Part shown: piece after piece, positions 53,822 through 62,371 of the stretch
Numbering within the stretch: the stretch's first letter is position 1
Layout: every line of letters begins with the position of its first letter
Assembly: GCF_023502205.1 (NCBI RefSeq)
Contig: NZ_JAMFLG010000013.1
Location: forward strand, 1-64,000
Direction of reading: 5' to 3'
From: Aquiflexum sp. TKW24L
GTDB lineage: Bacteria > Bacteroidota > Bacteroidia > Cytophagales > Cyclobacteriaceae
DNA length: 64,000 nt
Position numbers and translations under genes: made by a program
Notes under the pieces: model-generated
Told to the model about the DNA's origin: nothing
Databases searched by the model: none
What the model saw: only the letters and a program-made list of their open reading frames with translations

Positions 53822-54610
53822 TTAGAAAGATTTGATTTCCAAGCCTCCAAATATCACAGATCCATATATTCTTAAAACTTTGGTTCCATCTGTCGGAGTC
53901 TGAGGATACATTCTTTTGTCTTCAATGCCTGCGAAGATATTGGTCACATTGATCTGAAGGTCCCAATGCGGTGGCACAATCAGTTTTACGCCTCCAAATG
54001 CAACCTCGATATTGATAATAGCCCCATCAGCAAGGTCTGCCTGAGAAAGGTCTATGTCAGTTCCACCGAAAATCGCGGAGATTTTGCCACCCATGAAGTT
54101 TTTGGACAACACTCGTTTTTCTATACCAGTAAATAAAGCCTGAGCATTGATAGTGTCACCATTATCGGTGAAGGGTATACTTTGCGGCTTTGCGAATGTG
54201 GCATTTGTCTGCTCGGTAGATGTTCCAAATGGTTTGTCAGACTTATTGTAAGTCTTGAAGAAATCACCGGTGAATTTGTTCCTGTCACTATTTCTTTTCA
54301 ATATCAAGAAAATGCCTAGCACGATCAGTCCAATAGGAATAAGGAATGGCTGAATTTCAACGGGGATTCCAAGTTCTTTTTTGACCAAAAAGAAAGCTCC
54401 GAACAACAACATAAATACTCCGAAGCCACTCTGAAAATTATGTTTGATCAAACTGACTATACCGATCGCGATGAATATCATCGGCCAAGAGAAAACCCAA
54501 CCGGGAAACCAGAAGCCCATAGCTTTCAGTAATAGAACACCGCCTATAGCGAGAATGATGATACCTGCTGTCAGGTCATTGTTTTTAGAGGAAAATTTGT
54601 TCTTTGCCAT
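53822..54610 (-). CDS. LiaF-like membrane protein
   Basis: 262 aa. Four short membrane helices in the first 105 residues (AGIIILAIGGVLLLKAMG, WPMIFIAIGIVSLI, FGVFMLLFGAFFLV, FLIPIGLIVLGIFLIL), a polar linker, then a beta-rich C-terminal domain (about 165-262: ISAIFGGTDIDLSQADLAD, INIEVAFGGVKLIVPPHWDL) matching the LiaF/DUF5668 architecture. In Firmicutes LiaF restrains the LiaS kinase until cell-envelope stress occurs. Here it heads an operon with a LytS/LytTR pair, an analogous but non-homologous kinase type. Confidence 0.88.
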   Translation of the reverse strand: MAKNKFSSKNNDLTAGIIILAIGGVLLLKAMGFWFPGWVFSWPMIFIAIGIVSLIKHNFQSGFGVFMLLFGAFFLVKKELGIPVEIQPFLIPIGLIVLGIFLILKRNSDRNKFTGDFFKTYNKSDKPFGTSTEQTNATFAKPQSIPFTDNGDTINAQALFTGIEKRVLSKNFMGGKISAIFGGTDIDLSQADLADGAIINIEVAFGGVKLIVPPHWDLQINVTNIFAGIEDKRMYPQTPTDGTKVLRIYGSVIFGGLEIKSF

Positions 54611-54648
54611 GATTGAAATTGGTTTAATACTATTGATTTGATGATGAC

Positions 54649-54656
54649 AAAGCTAT
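54649..54656 (-). promoter_or_regulatory. -7 promoter box for the LiaF-like operon
   Basis: The minus strand reads TAGCTTTG, an exact TAnnTTTG 39 bp before the LiaF-like start. No -33 match. It should drive all three genes of the sensor system. Confidence 0.45.
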
Positions 54657-54741
54657 ACCATGGGTTAAAAAAAGCGGAATGGAAATAGGTTACCGCCCGT
54701 GGATTCTCGGTGAATGTCGGAAATTACTAGGTAAACGGGAT

Positions 54742-55422
54742 TTAAAGATTTCGCTTTTTGATCAAAAAGTCGGCGTAAATCATATCATCGGGACTTGTGA
54801 TTTTGATGTTTTCAAGATTTCCAGATATCAACTCTACTTGCCATCCCTGATGCTCATATACGGTGGCATCATCTGTAAAATGGTACAATTCAGTTACATC
54901 AAATGCTTTTTTAATTTTGGACAGCAAAAAAGTTTGAGGTGTCTGTACCAACCTAAAATTTTGCCTTTCTTGAAAAAATGACTTCCCATCATCGGTCAAT
55001 TTTCTAAGGGAATCTTTTAGTGCAACTACCGCAATGGCTGAACCGGATTTTTCTGCGACCACAAAACTGTCAATTATTACATCAGGATTTACAAAAGGCC
55101 TTACACCATCGTGTATGGCAACAATTCCCTGATCTTCATTGATTGAGTTTAAGCCATTTTTGACTGATTGAAACCTGCTGTTTCCTCCTCTAATTATAGA
55201 ATGGGGGATTTCGAAATTATACTGATCACACAAATTTTCCCAAAAATCAAAGTCACCTTCAGGAATCACCAAAATCAATTGGATGTCCGAAATAGTATGG
55301 TAAAAAACCTCAAGCGTATGCATGAGAATGGGCTTTACTCCAATTTCTAAATATTGTTTGGAAATATGCGCTCCCATTCGGGTACCGCTTCCTCCTGCTA
55401 CAATGATGGCGAATTTTTTCAT
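54742..55422 (-). CDS. ispD: 2-C-methyl-D-erythritol 4-phosphate cytidylyltransferase
   Basis: 226 aa. The MEP (non-mevalonate) isoprenoid enzyme that joins CTP and methylerythritol phosphate. N-terminal nucleotide loop VAGGSGTRMGAHISKQY, the conserved IVAIHDGVRPF, and the C-terminal TDDATVYEHQGWQVELISG match IspD. Monofunctional (no IspF fusion). An exact -7 box (55439-55446, minus) lies 17 bp upstream. Monocistronic by position. Confidence 0.95.
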   Translation of the reverse strand: MKKFAIIVAGGSGTRMGAHISKQYLEIGVKPILMHTLEVFYHTISDIQLILVIPEGDFDFWENLCDQYNFEIPHSIIRGGNSRFQSVKNGLNSINEDQGIVAIHDGVRPFVNPDVIIDSFVVAEKSGSAIAVVALKDSLRKLTDDGKSFFQERQNFRLVQTPQTFLLSKIKKAFDVTELYHFTDDATVYEHQGWQVELISGNLENIKITSPDDMIYADFLIKKRNL

Positions 55423-55438
55423 TTTGCAATTTGGTTGC

Positions 55439-55446
55439 CAAAAGTA
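55439..55446 (-). promoter_or_regulatory. -7 promoter box for ispD
   Basis: The minus strand reads TACTTTTG, an exact TAnnTTTG, 17 bp before the start codon. No supporting -33 element. Confidence 0.4.
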
Positions 55447-55498
55447 AAGTATTCTTTGTTTCCCTGTTTTATCACAAGATCAAAAAATAATTAACAAT

Positions 55499-55527
55499 AA
55501 AAAAAGGCTCTTTCGAGCCTTTTTTTT
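55499..55527 (-). terminator. queA intrinsic terminator
   Basis: Stem AAAGGCTC/GAGCCTTT extended by A and T runs (left arm ending 55510, right arm from 55515) and TTTC loop. It ends 3 bp from the queA stop. Usable in both directions. Confidence 0.9.
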
Positions 55528-55530
55528 AGT

Positions 55531-56580
55531 TTAGAGAATCAACATCGCATCCCCGTAGGAGAAGAAGCGGTATTTTTCTTTGATTGCTTCTCTGTATGCT
55601 TTCATCACCAAGTCGTATCCTCCAAATGCCGAAGTTGTCATCAACAAAGTTGATTCAGGTAAATGGAAATTGGTAATCAATGAATTTGCTATTTTGAAAT
55701 CATAAGGAGGGATGATAAACCTGTCTGTCCATCCGCTACTTACCTTCAACCTGTTATTTGCTGTGACAGAAGATTCGATGGTTTTCAAAGTTGTAGTACC
55801 CACAGCCACTACCCTTTTCTTGCTATCTAATGCTTCATTCACAAATTCGACGGTCTTTGGTGGGATGTCATAATTTTCAGAATCCATTTTATGTTTGGTC
55901 AAATCTTCCACATCCACTTGTCTGAAAGTACCAAGACCTACGTGTAAAGTGATTGGGCAAACCTCAACACCTTTAAGCTCTAGTCTTTTCAACAAATGTG
56001 GTGTAAAGTGAAGACCTGCGGTAGGCGCCGCAACAGCACCGACGTGTTTAGCAAAAATGGTCTGGTATCTTTCCCTATCTTCAGTTTCGACCTTCCTTTC
56101 GATGAACTCCTTCAAAATCGGCGTTTCACCCAAAGTATCAATGGTCTTATAAAATTCCTCATCGGTACCATCAAACAAAAATCTGATGGTTCTTCCGCGA
56201 GAAGTGGTATTGTCAATTACCTCGGCTACCAAGTCACTGTCACCAAAATAAAGCTTGTTACCAACCCTGATTTTTCGGGCAGGATCTACCAACACATCCC
56301 AAAGTCTCAGGTCTTGATTCAGTTCTCTCAAAAGAAAAACCTCGATTTTTGCACCTGTTTTTTCTTTGTTACCGTACAACCTTGCAGGGAAAACTTTGGT
56401 GTTGTTCATAACGAACACATCACCGTCTCCAAAATATTCGATGATGTCTTTGAAAATACGGTGCTCTATTTCACCTGTTTTCCTATTAACCACCATCAGT
56501 CTGGACTCATCTCTATTAGGTGTGGGATATAAAGAAATTAATTTTTTGGGGACGTCGAATTTAAAGTCGGATAACTTCAT
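55531..56580 (-). CDS. queA: S-adenosylmethionine:tRNA ribosyltransferase-isomerase
   Basis: 349 aa. QueA transfers and isomerises the ribosyl part of SAM onto preQ1 in tRNA to give epoxyqueuosine. Visible: [58 protein letters not shown] and the C-terminal [18 protein letters not shown], all standard QueA blocks. Full length. A -7 box lies upstream at 56636-56643. Other queuosine genes are not in the window. Confidence 0.97.
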   Translation of the reverse strand: MKLSDFKFDVPKKLISLYPTPNRDESRLMVVNRKTGEIEHRIFKDIIEYFGDGDVFVMNNTKVFPARLYGNKEKTGAKIEVFLLRELNQDLRLWDVLVDPARKIRVGNKLYFGDSDLVAEVIDNTTSRGRTIRFLFDGTDEEFYKTIDTLGETPILKEFIERKVETEDRERYQTIFAKHVGAVAAPTAGLHFTPHLLKRLELKGVEVCPITLHVGLGTFRQVDVEDLTKHKMDSENYDIPPKTVEFVNEALDSKKRVVAVGTTTLKTIESSVTANNRLKVSSGWTDRFIIPPYDFKIANSLITNFHLPESTLLMTTSAFGGYDLVMKAYREAIKEKYRFFSYGDAMLIL

Positions 56581-56635
56581 AGGTTATGAATATGATATGC
56601 TAATTGCTTGGTCTTAATTTAAGATTTAAAAACCG

Positions 56636-56643
56636 CAAAGTTA
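56636..56643 (-). promoter_or_regulatory. -7 promoter box for queA
   Basis: The minus strand reads TAACTTTG, an exact TAnnTTTG, 56 bp before the queA start. The -33 position is not matched. Confidence 0.4.
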
Positions 56644-56703
56644 AAAATAAAAATCCCGAAATCTACTTATATTGCCAATTACTTTTAAAACAACTTCTTA
56701 GAC

Positions 56704-57948
56704 GTGATATTTCTGAAATTAACCTGGGAAAGCTTGAGGTTTGCGATGCAGGCACTCAAATCCAACTTAACAAGAACCATACTTTCCTTATTGGGAGTAA
56801 CAGTGGGGATTTTTGCGATCATCGCTGTTTTCACTTTGGTAGATTCTCTGGAAAAAAACATCAAATCGAGTTTTAGCTTTTTGGGAAATAACGTTGTCAC
56901 GATCAACCGAATTTATTATGTAGGGGGACCTGACCGTCCCTGGTGGAAATACTTGAGAAGACCTTATAATACCTATGGGGAATACACATTCCTTAAAGAT
57001 AAGCTCAAAAATACCGAAGCGGTTTCTTTTTCTGCGGGATCAAGATCTACAGTTCAATTTGGAAGTAACTCTTTTAAGGGAGCTAACCTTAGCGGCGTGA
57101 CATTTACTTACAAAGACGTATATGATGTGCCGGTAGAGTCGGGTAGGTTTTTTACAGAATCCGAAATTAATGCCTCAAGAAATGTGGCCATCATTGGTGA
57201 AAAAATTTCGAAAACTCTATTTCCCAATTCCGACCCAATAGGAAAAGAAATAAAAATTAAAGGAGGAAAGTTTGTTGTCATCGGTATATTCGAATTGGAA
57301 GGAGAAGGACTTTTTGAAATCGCCTCCAAAGATGAAGCTGTAATGATCCCTTATGGGAGTTTTACAAAATTGTTTTTTGTGGGCAAAAACGGAATAGAAC
57401 CGAGTATTGCCATCAAAGGATTGGATAGCGATATTGGAATGGTGGCTCTCGAAAATGAGATCATTGGCTCTTTGAGAGCCAAAAGAGGTTTGAAACCTAC
57501 AGAAGAGGATAACTTTTCTCTTAACAAATCGGAATTTATCATGAATACCATCGGATCTATCTTTGACGTGATCAGTGCGGCAGGATGGGTGATCGGAGGA
57601 TTTTCAATTTTGGTAGGCGGATTCGGAATTGCCAATATCATGTTTGTATCTGTAAAAGAAAGAACCAACATCATTGGCATCCAAAAATCCCTTGGTGCAA
57701 AAAATTATTTCATTCTTTTCCAGTTCCTATTTGAGGCCATTTTCTTGAGTTTGATAGGAGGATTTGCAGGAATAATAATCGTTTACGGTTTGACATTTAT
57801 TCAATTGGGCTCATTGGAGTTGGTATTGTCATTCAAAAATATAGTCCTCGGGTTGGGAATTTCTTCGATTATCGGGGTAGTATCGGGAATTGTGCCGGCA
57901 ACACTTGCAGCAAGGCTCGATCCGGTGGAAGCCATCAGGGCAGCTTAA
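56704..57948 (+). CDS. MacB-type ABC permease without a nearby ATPase
   Basis: 414 aa starting at a GTG codon. N-terminal helix (about 22-45, ILSLLGVTVGIFAIIAVFTLV), a periplasmic MacB-PCD domain (about 50-270) and three C-terminal helices (VISAAGWVIGGFSILVGGFG, LFEAIFLSLIGGFAGIIIVYG, GLGISSIIGVVSGIVPATLAA), ending in the LDPVEAIRA motif that contacts the ATPase. It may export lipoproteins, peptides or drugs with an unlinked MacB/LolD-like ATPase; the one encoded at 24 kb is coupled to another permease. Divergent from queA, monocistronic with terminator. Confidence 0.9.
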   Translation: MIFLKLTWESLRFAMQALKSNLTRTILSLLGVTVGIFAIIAVFTLVDSLEKNIKSSFSFLGNNVVTINRIYYVGGPDRPWWKYLRRPYNTYGEYTFLKDKLKNTEAVSFSAGSRSTVQFGSNSFKGANLSGVTFTYKDVYDVPVESGRFFTESEINASRNVAIIGEKISKTLFPNSDPIGKEIKIKGGKFVVIGIFELEGEGLFEIASKDEAVMIPYGSFTKLFFVGKNGIEPSIAIKGLDSDIGMVALENEIIGSLRAKRGLKPTEEDNFSLNKSEFIMNTIGSIFDVISAAGWVIGGFSILVGGFGIANIMFVSVKERTNIIGIQKSLGAKNYFILFQFLFEAIFLSLIGGFAGIIIVYGLTFIQLGSLELVLSFKNIVLGLGISSIIGVVSGIVPATLAARLDPVEAIRAA

Positions 57949-57969
57949 AATTTAGAGTTAGAAAAATCA

Positions 57970-58005
57970 AAAGCCCCCATAAAGTCTAAACTTTGTAGGG
58001 GCTTT
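57970..58005 (+). terminator. Intrinsic terminator of the MacB-like permease
   Basis: 8-bp outer stem AAAGCCCC/GGGGCTTT (57970-57977 with 57998-58005) with an inner AAAG/CTTT pairing. It lies between convergent genes and probably serves recA too. Confidence 0.8.
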
Positions 58006-58043
58006 CTTATGTATTAAACCCAGAGGATTAAAACCTCCTTTGC

Positions 58044-59075
58044 CTATTCTTCCCCTTTTTCCTGTTTCAGAGCGACAACTCCCAATCCGGCTTTTTCTTT
58101 AATTTTCTTTTCAAGTTCTTCCATCAGTTCTGGATTGTCAAGCAAAATCGCTTTTACCGAATCTCTTCCCTGTCCCAATTTGTTTCCTTCGTAAGAGAAC
58201 CAAGAACCTGCTTTCTTGATGATTTCAAACTCAACACCGATATCAATGATTTCGCCGACTTTGGAAATACCCTGACCATACATGATGTCAAATTCTACCA
58301 CTTTGAACGGTGGTGCTACTTTGTTTTTTACAACTTTCACCTTTGTTCTATTTCCCAAAATGTTGTCTGCACCTTCTTTGATCTGTCCGATCCTTCTAAT
58401 ATCAAGTCTTACGGATGCATAGAATTTTAATGCGTTACCACCTGTAGTAGTTTCAGGATTACCAAACATCACCCCGATTTTATCTCTCAATTGGTTGATA
58501 AAAACACAGGCACAACCTGTTTTATTGATTGCTCCGGTCAATTTTCTCAGAGCCTGAGACATCAATCTTGCCTGAAGACCCATTTTGCTGTCACCCATTT
58601 CTCCTTCAAGTTCTCCCTTTGGTACCAAGGCAGCCACCGAGTCAATCACGATGATATCGATAGCTCCTGAACGGATCAGGTGCTCGGCGATCTCCAATGC
58701 CTGTTCACCGTTGTCAGGTTGGGAAATCAGCAAATTTTCAGTATCAATGCCCAACTTCTCTGCATAACTTTTATCAAAAGCATGCTCAGCATCAATAAAA
58801 GCGGCAAGACCTCCTGCCTTCTGAGCCTCTGCAATGCAGTGTAAAGTCAGAGTGGTTTTACCTGAAGATTCTGGTCCGTAAATCTCTGTCACTCTTCCTC
58901 TAGGAATTCCTCCGATACCCAAAGCCATGTCTAATCCCAAAGATCCTGTGGAAATAGCCGGGATGTCCTGAACTTTGTTGTCACTCAATTTCATGACAGT
59001 TCCCTTGCCGTAGGTTTTTTCCAGCTTATCAATCGTCAGCTGAAGTGCTTTTAATTTCTCAGTGTTTACGCTCAT
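58044..59075 (-). CDS. recA: Recombinase RecA
   Basis: 343 aa. Walker [12 protein letters not shown] (about 66-75), DAEHAFD, Walker [16 protein letters not shown]-contact loops L1 ([21 protein letters not shown]) and L2 ([20 protein letters not shown]). It forms filaments on single-stranded DNA for recombination and SOS induction. No LexA-type palindrome was recognised in the 180 bp upstream. Monocistronic. Confidence 0.98.
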   Translation of the reverse strand: MSVNTEKLKALQLTIDKLEKTYGKGTVMKLSDNKVQDIPAISTGSLGLDMALGIGGIPRGRVTEIYGPESSGKTTLTLHCIAEAQKAGGLAAFIDAEHAFDKSYAEKLGIDTENLLISQPDNGEQALEIAEHLIRSGAIDIIVIDSVAALVPKGELEGEMGDSKMGLQARLMSQALRKLTGAINKTGCACVFINQLRDKIGVMFGNPETTTGGNALKFYASVRLDIRRIGQIKEGADNILGNRTKVKVVKNKVAPPFKVVEFDIMYGQGISKVGEIIDIGVEFEIIKKAGSWFSYEGNKLGQGRDSVKAILLDNPELMEELEKKIKEKAGLGVVALKQEKGEE

Positions 59076-59255
59076 AATTGAATATTTTCAATACTTTGAT
59101 TTGAATTTGTTAAATTATTGATTGATTATTGGAGCCCGAACACTTCCAAAAAGGAATACGTATTTATACTTTCCGGCACCAAAAATCCGTATTATTAAAT
59201 ATATCGCTAATATTGAAATAAGAATTGAAAACCTTTTGGTAGAAGAAAAAAATAA

Positions 59256-60044
59256 ATGAAAAATAGGTTCATAAAGTCAGTAATTGTCACAATATTTTTT
59301 CTCTCCATTTGGCATTCTGGTTTTTCGCAAAAAAACACTGCATTTCAGAATGGAGAAGAACTGCTTTTTAAAGTAAGTTACGGTTTTTTTGATGCTGCTG
59401 AAGCCAAAATGGTTGTCAACAAGGAAATTTCAACCATTAATGATATCCCAACTTACAAAATCGATGTATATGGACAAACACTTGGCGTTTTCAAGCTTTT
59501 TTATGTGAAAGACAATTGGGGAAGCTATATCGATACCGCCAAAATGATCCCCTACAATTCATATAGACATATCGAGGAGGGCAGGTACCGCAAACATGAA
59601 CGGGTAACTTTTGACCACAAAAAGAAAAATGCCCATGTGAAATTATATGACCGGGACAACCAAAATATAATTGATTCAAAAGATTATCCGATCCCTTCTC
59701 AGGTCCAGGACATTGTGAGTGGATTTTATTTTTTAAGGACCCTCGATTTTAAAAAATACAAACCCGGTGATACGATCCACCTCGTTGGATTTTTTGATAA
59801 AGAGATATATAACGTAAAATTAATATTCAAGCGTAAGGAAAAGATCGAAACAAGCCTTGGGAAATTTGAATCTTATGTTTTGGTGCCTATCGTACCCAAA
59901 AATAAACTATTCCGGGGAGACCATCCTGTGACAGTATGGGTGTCTGATGACCAAAACAAAATCCCCCTAAGAATAAAAGCAAAACTGATGATCGGTTCAT
60001 TAGACATGGAAATCATGGAAGCAAAAAATTTACGTAATAATTAA
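59256..60044 (+). CDS. DUF3108 family exported protein
   Basis: 262 aa with a signal peptide (to GFSQ). The FQNGEELLFKVSYGFFDAAEAKMVV opening, followed by the VYGQTLGVFKLFYVKDNWGSYID and YKPGDTIHLVGFFDKEIYNVKL strands, are DUF3108, a beta-rich periplasmic family of unknown function. The stop codon directly abuts the Pho-box-like repeats preceding the two-component genes. It is divergent from recA. Confidence 0.9.
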   Translation: MKNRFIKSVIVTIFFLSIWHSGFSQKNTAFQNGEELLFKVSYGFFDAAEAKMVVNKEISTINDIPTYKIDVYGQTLGVFKLFYVKDNWGSYIDTAKMIPYNSYRHIEEGRYRKHERVTFDHKKKNAHVKLYDRDNQNIIDSKDYPIPSQVQDIVSGFYFLRTLDFKKYKPGDTIHLVGFFDKEIYNVKLIFKRKEKIETSLGKFESYVLVPIVPKNKLFRGDHPVTVWVSDDQNKIPLRIKAKLMIGSLDMEIMEAKNLRNN

Positions 60045-60072
60045 TTTACAGTCAGTTAACATTGGATTAACA
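60045..60072 (+). promoter_or_regulatory. Pho-box-like array: three repeats at 11-bp spacing
   Basis: TTTACA (60045), TTAACA (60056) and TTAACA (60067) are spaced exactly 11 bp apart, the phasing used by OmpR/PhoB-family dimers (7-mer plus 4 spacer in PhoB, TTNACA units in PhoP). The array lies 124 bp before the gene of an OmpR/PhoB-type regulator, suggesting autoregulation. Confidence 0.65.
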
Positions 60073-60137
60073 TTCAAGGCCTTCAGAAAAATTTTATGTT
60101 GTATTTGAGGCCTTTGACATTATTAAAACATTTTTTT

Positions 60138-60165
60138 GTGGTGCCTTTTTATAAATTAGCACCAC
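60138..60165. promoter_or_regulatory. Inverted repeat before the response-regulator gene
   Basis: GTGGTGC (60138-60144) pairs with GCACCAC (60159-60165) around a 14-nt AT-rich loop, 31 bp before the ATG. It may be an mRNA leader hairpin or a protein site. Confidence 0.45.
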
Positions 60166-60195
60166 ATTAGCGAAAAATTAACCCGCTATTTACTC

Positions 60196-60885
60196 ATGAG
60201 TGAGAAACAAAAAATCAAAATCCTAGTAGTTGATGACGAACCAGATATCATTGATATTCTGACATATAACCTGAAAAAAGAAGGATATGAAGTCGAATCA
60301 GCAGAAGACGGAATAAAGGCTGTAAAAATTGCAGCAAAATTCCATCCCGACGTCATCTTGCTTGACATCATGATGCCTAATCAAGACGGCGTCGAAACCT
60401 GTCGGCAAATCAGAGAAAATCCAGAACTTAAAGGAACCTTCATCATTTTTTTGACTGCAAGAGCGGAAGAGTATTCTGAAGTGGCTGCCTTCGATGTCGG
60501 AGCTGATGATTACATCACCAAGCCTATTAAGCCAAGAGCCTTGATGAGCAGAATTGCCGCACTTTTTAGACGTGAGTCCAAAAAAGAAAATGAAGTTGCT
60601 CAAATCAAAATCAAAGACCTCATCATTGACAGGACGAGTTATACCATTGACAAAAGCGGTAAGACCATCACCCTTCCAAAAAAAGAATTTGAATTGTTGT
60701 ATTTTCTTGCCAAAAACCCGAATATAGTTTTCAGTAGAGATGATTTATTGCAGAATATCTGGGGTACAGATGTTTTTGTATTGGCAAGGACTGTCGATGT
60801 TCATATCAGAAAAGTACGTGAAAAAATCGGAGAGGACTATATCACTACTGTAAAGGGAGTAGGTTATAAATTCGAATTGAATTAA
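60196..60885 (+). CDS. OmpR/PhoB-family response regulator
   Basis: 229 aa. Receiver: ILVVDDEPD, phospho-acceptor Asp57 in ILLDIMMP, Thr in FLTARAEEY and Lys in YITKPIKP. The winged helix-turn-helix (about 130-229) has KEFELLYFLAKNPNIVFSRDDLL and the recognition/wing region VFVLARTVDVHIRKVREKIG. It fits PhoB-type regulators of phosphate starvation. The kinase gene starts 4 bp downstream. Confidence 0.95.
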   Translation: MSEKQKIKILVVDDEPDIIDILTYNLKKEGYEVESAEDGIKAVKIAAKFHPDVILLDIMMPNQDGVETCRQIRENPELKGTFIIFLTARAEEYSEVAAFDVGADDYITKPIKPRALMSRIAALFRRESKKENEVAQIKIKDLIIDRTSYTIDKSGKTITLPKKEFELLYFLAKNPNIVFSRDDLLQNIWGTDVFVLARTVDVHIRKVREKIGEDYITTVKGVGYKFELN

Positions 60886-60889
60886 AAAT

Positions 60890-61972
60890 ATGCTTACCAC
60901 ATCAAGGGGTATTTCATTGATTTTGGCATTGGCTATCTCCGCCCTGACATTGGCCTTTCTATTGTTATTGGATGAAGCCACCCCTACTGTGCTGATCGTC
61001 GCTGGTGGTATTTCTTTTTCTGTTGCTTATATTTTGACCAATATCACGCTTGAGTTTTTGGTTTTCAAAGAGATCAGTAATATCTACAGTGTCCTGGAAA
61101 AGATCCAGAAAAAAGACTATTCCAACATTCCTGAAAAGTCTGACAAGCTGTCAATTTCTCCTTTGAGAAGAATCAATACTTCGATCAATATCTATGCACA
61201 GACAAAGAATAAGGAAATAGAAGCTCTGCAAAAAAATGCCGTTTTCAGAAGGGAATTCATCGCCGATATTTCCCATGAATTGAAAACGCCGATTTTTGCT
61301 GCCCAAGGCTATATCCATACTTTGCTTGACGGAGCAGTGGATGACAAATCTGTCAGATTAAAATTCTTAAAACGTGCAGCAAAAAGCCTAAATGCTTTAG
61401 ATAAGCTGGTCCAGGACCTTCTTACACTCAATCAGATGGAAAGCGGAGTCGTCAAATTTCATTTTGAAACCTTTGACTTAAAAGATGTGATCCATGAAGT
61501 CATTGAAGACTTAGAACACAAAGCTGCAAAGCGGGACATGCTGATCCGATTTTTTTATGACAAAGAAAAAACTTTCAAAACCGTTGCCGATAAAGATAAA
61601 ATTTTTCGGGTTTGCCAAAACCTGATTTCAAATGCCATCAAATATAACAATGACGGCGGGGAGGTAGAAGTCCACCTCAAAACCCACAAAAGCCAAGTCA
61701 CAGTCGAGGTAAAAGACAATGGAAAAGGAATCGCACCTGATGACCTGAAACGTATTTTTGAAAGGTTTTACAGGGTGGAAAAAAGCAGGTCACGTGAAAG
61801 GGGTGGAACAGGGCTTGGACTTTCCATCGTCAAACATATCCTAGAAGGTCATAAAAGCAAAATCTCCGTCAGCAGCACTTTGGGCAAAGGTTCTATATTT
61901 AGTTTTGAATTGCCACTTGAAAAAGCTCCCGTTCAGACTGTCCTAAAAAGTCTGAATTCATTGTTTGTCTGA
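60890..61972 (+). CDS. PhoR-like sensor histidine kinase
   Basis: 360 aa. Two adjacent N-terminal membrane helices (about 8-27 and 33-53) with a tiny loop, so there is no real periplasmic sensor domain, as in PhoR. A HAMP/linker-like stretch is followed by HisKA with ADISHELKTPIFA (His129) and HATPase (NLISNAIKYNNDGGE, GKGIAPDDLKRIFERFYRVEKSRS, GTGLGLSIVKHI). Four bp after the regulator gene. Together they resemble the PhoB/PhoR phosphate system, although no pst genes are in the window. Confidence 0.93.
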   Translation: MLTTSRGISLILALAISALTLAFLLLLDEATPTVLIVAGGISFSVAYILTNITLEFLVFKEISNIYSVLEKIQKKDYSNIPEKSDKLSISPLRRINTSINIYAQTKNKEIEALQKNAVFRREFIADISHELKTPIFAAQGYIHTLLDGAVDDKSVRLKFLKRAAKSLNALDKLVQDLLTLNQMESGVVKFHFETFDLKDVIHEVIEDLEHKAAKRDMLIRFFYDKEKTFKTVADKDKIFRVCQNLISNAIKYNNDGGEVEVHLKTHKSQVTVEVKDNGKGIAPDDLKRIFERFYRVEKSRSRERGGTGLGLSIVKHILEGHKSKISVSSTLGKGSIFSFELPLEKAPVQTVLKSLNSLFV

Positions 61973-61987
61973 AACCAGAACTGTCGG

Positions 61988-62371
61988 TCATACTACAAAT
62001 TGTCCATAAAGGTCATCCAAGGTTTTATTCAAATCATCTGTCAATCCTCCATGCGGCCTTGAAGTCTGTATCATAGAACTGCGCTGCGCTGTCAGCCACC
62101 TGAATCTTGAAGCGGGGTCCATCTCTGCTATGGGACTTCCAGATTTTGTCCCCTCACATATTTTGGTAAATGAGTCCAAATAATCACAGAGCAATGCCAA
62201 ATCAACCTCAGGATCCAAAGCCAATAACTTACCCTCTTCTAAATAAATCCTGCTTTCTAAAAAATTCTCTTTTTTAGAACATAGAATCACGCCAACATTG
62301 ACAAATTCCTCACGCTCCACCCGCGGAACTACACGGATGACCGCATACTCATATAAGTGTTTGCCTTGCAT
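61988..62371 (-). CDS. DUF3037 family protein
   Basis: 127 aa. The opening HLYEYAVIRVVPRVEREEFVNVGVILCS is the DUF3037 signature; FLESRIYLEEGKLLALDPEVDLALL and a C-terminal PHGGLTDDLNKTLDDLYGQFV complete the family pattern. DUF3037 genes are found repeatedly beside HipA-like kinase genes; here the two overlap by 23 nt (62349-62371), so their translation is coupled. Function unknown. Confidence 0.88.
   Translation of the reverse strand: MQGKHLYEYAVIRVVPRVEREEFVNVGVILCSKKENFLESRIYLEEGKLLALDPEVDLALLCDYLDSFTKICEGTKSGSPIAEMDPASRFRWLTAQRSSMIQTSRPHGGLTDDLNKTLDDLYGQFVV

Noticed and set aside
52045-54610. True LiaFSR system
   Set aside because: The kinase is of the LytS (His_kinase) type and the regulator has a LytTR domain, not the NarL/LiaR type.
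59076-59255. SOS (LexA) box before recA
   Set aside because: No palindrome resembling a LexA site was recognised; the gap is AT-rich without clear symmetry.
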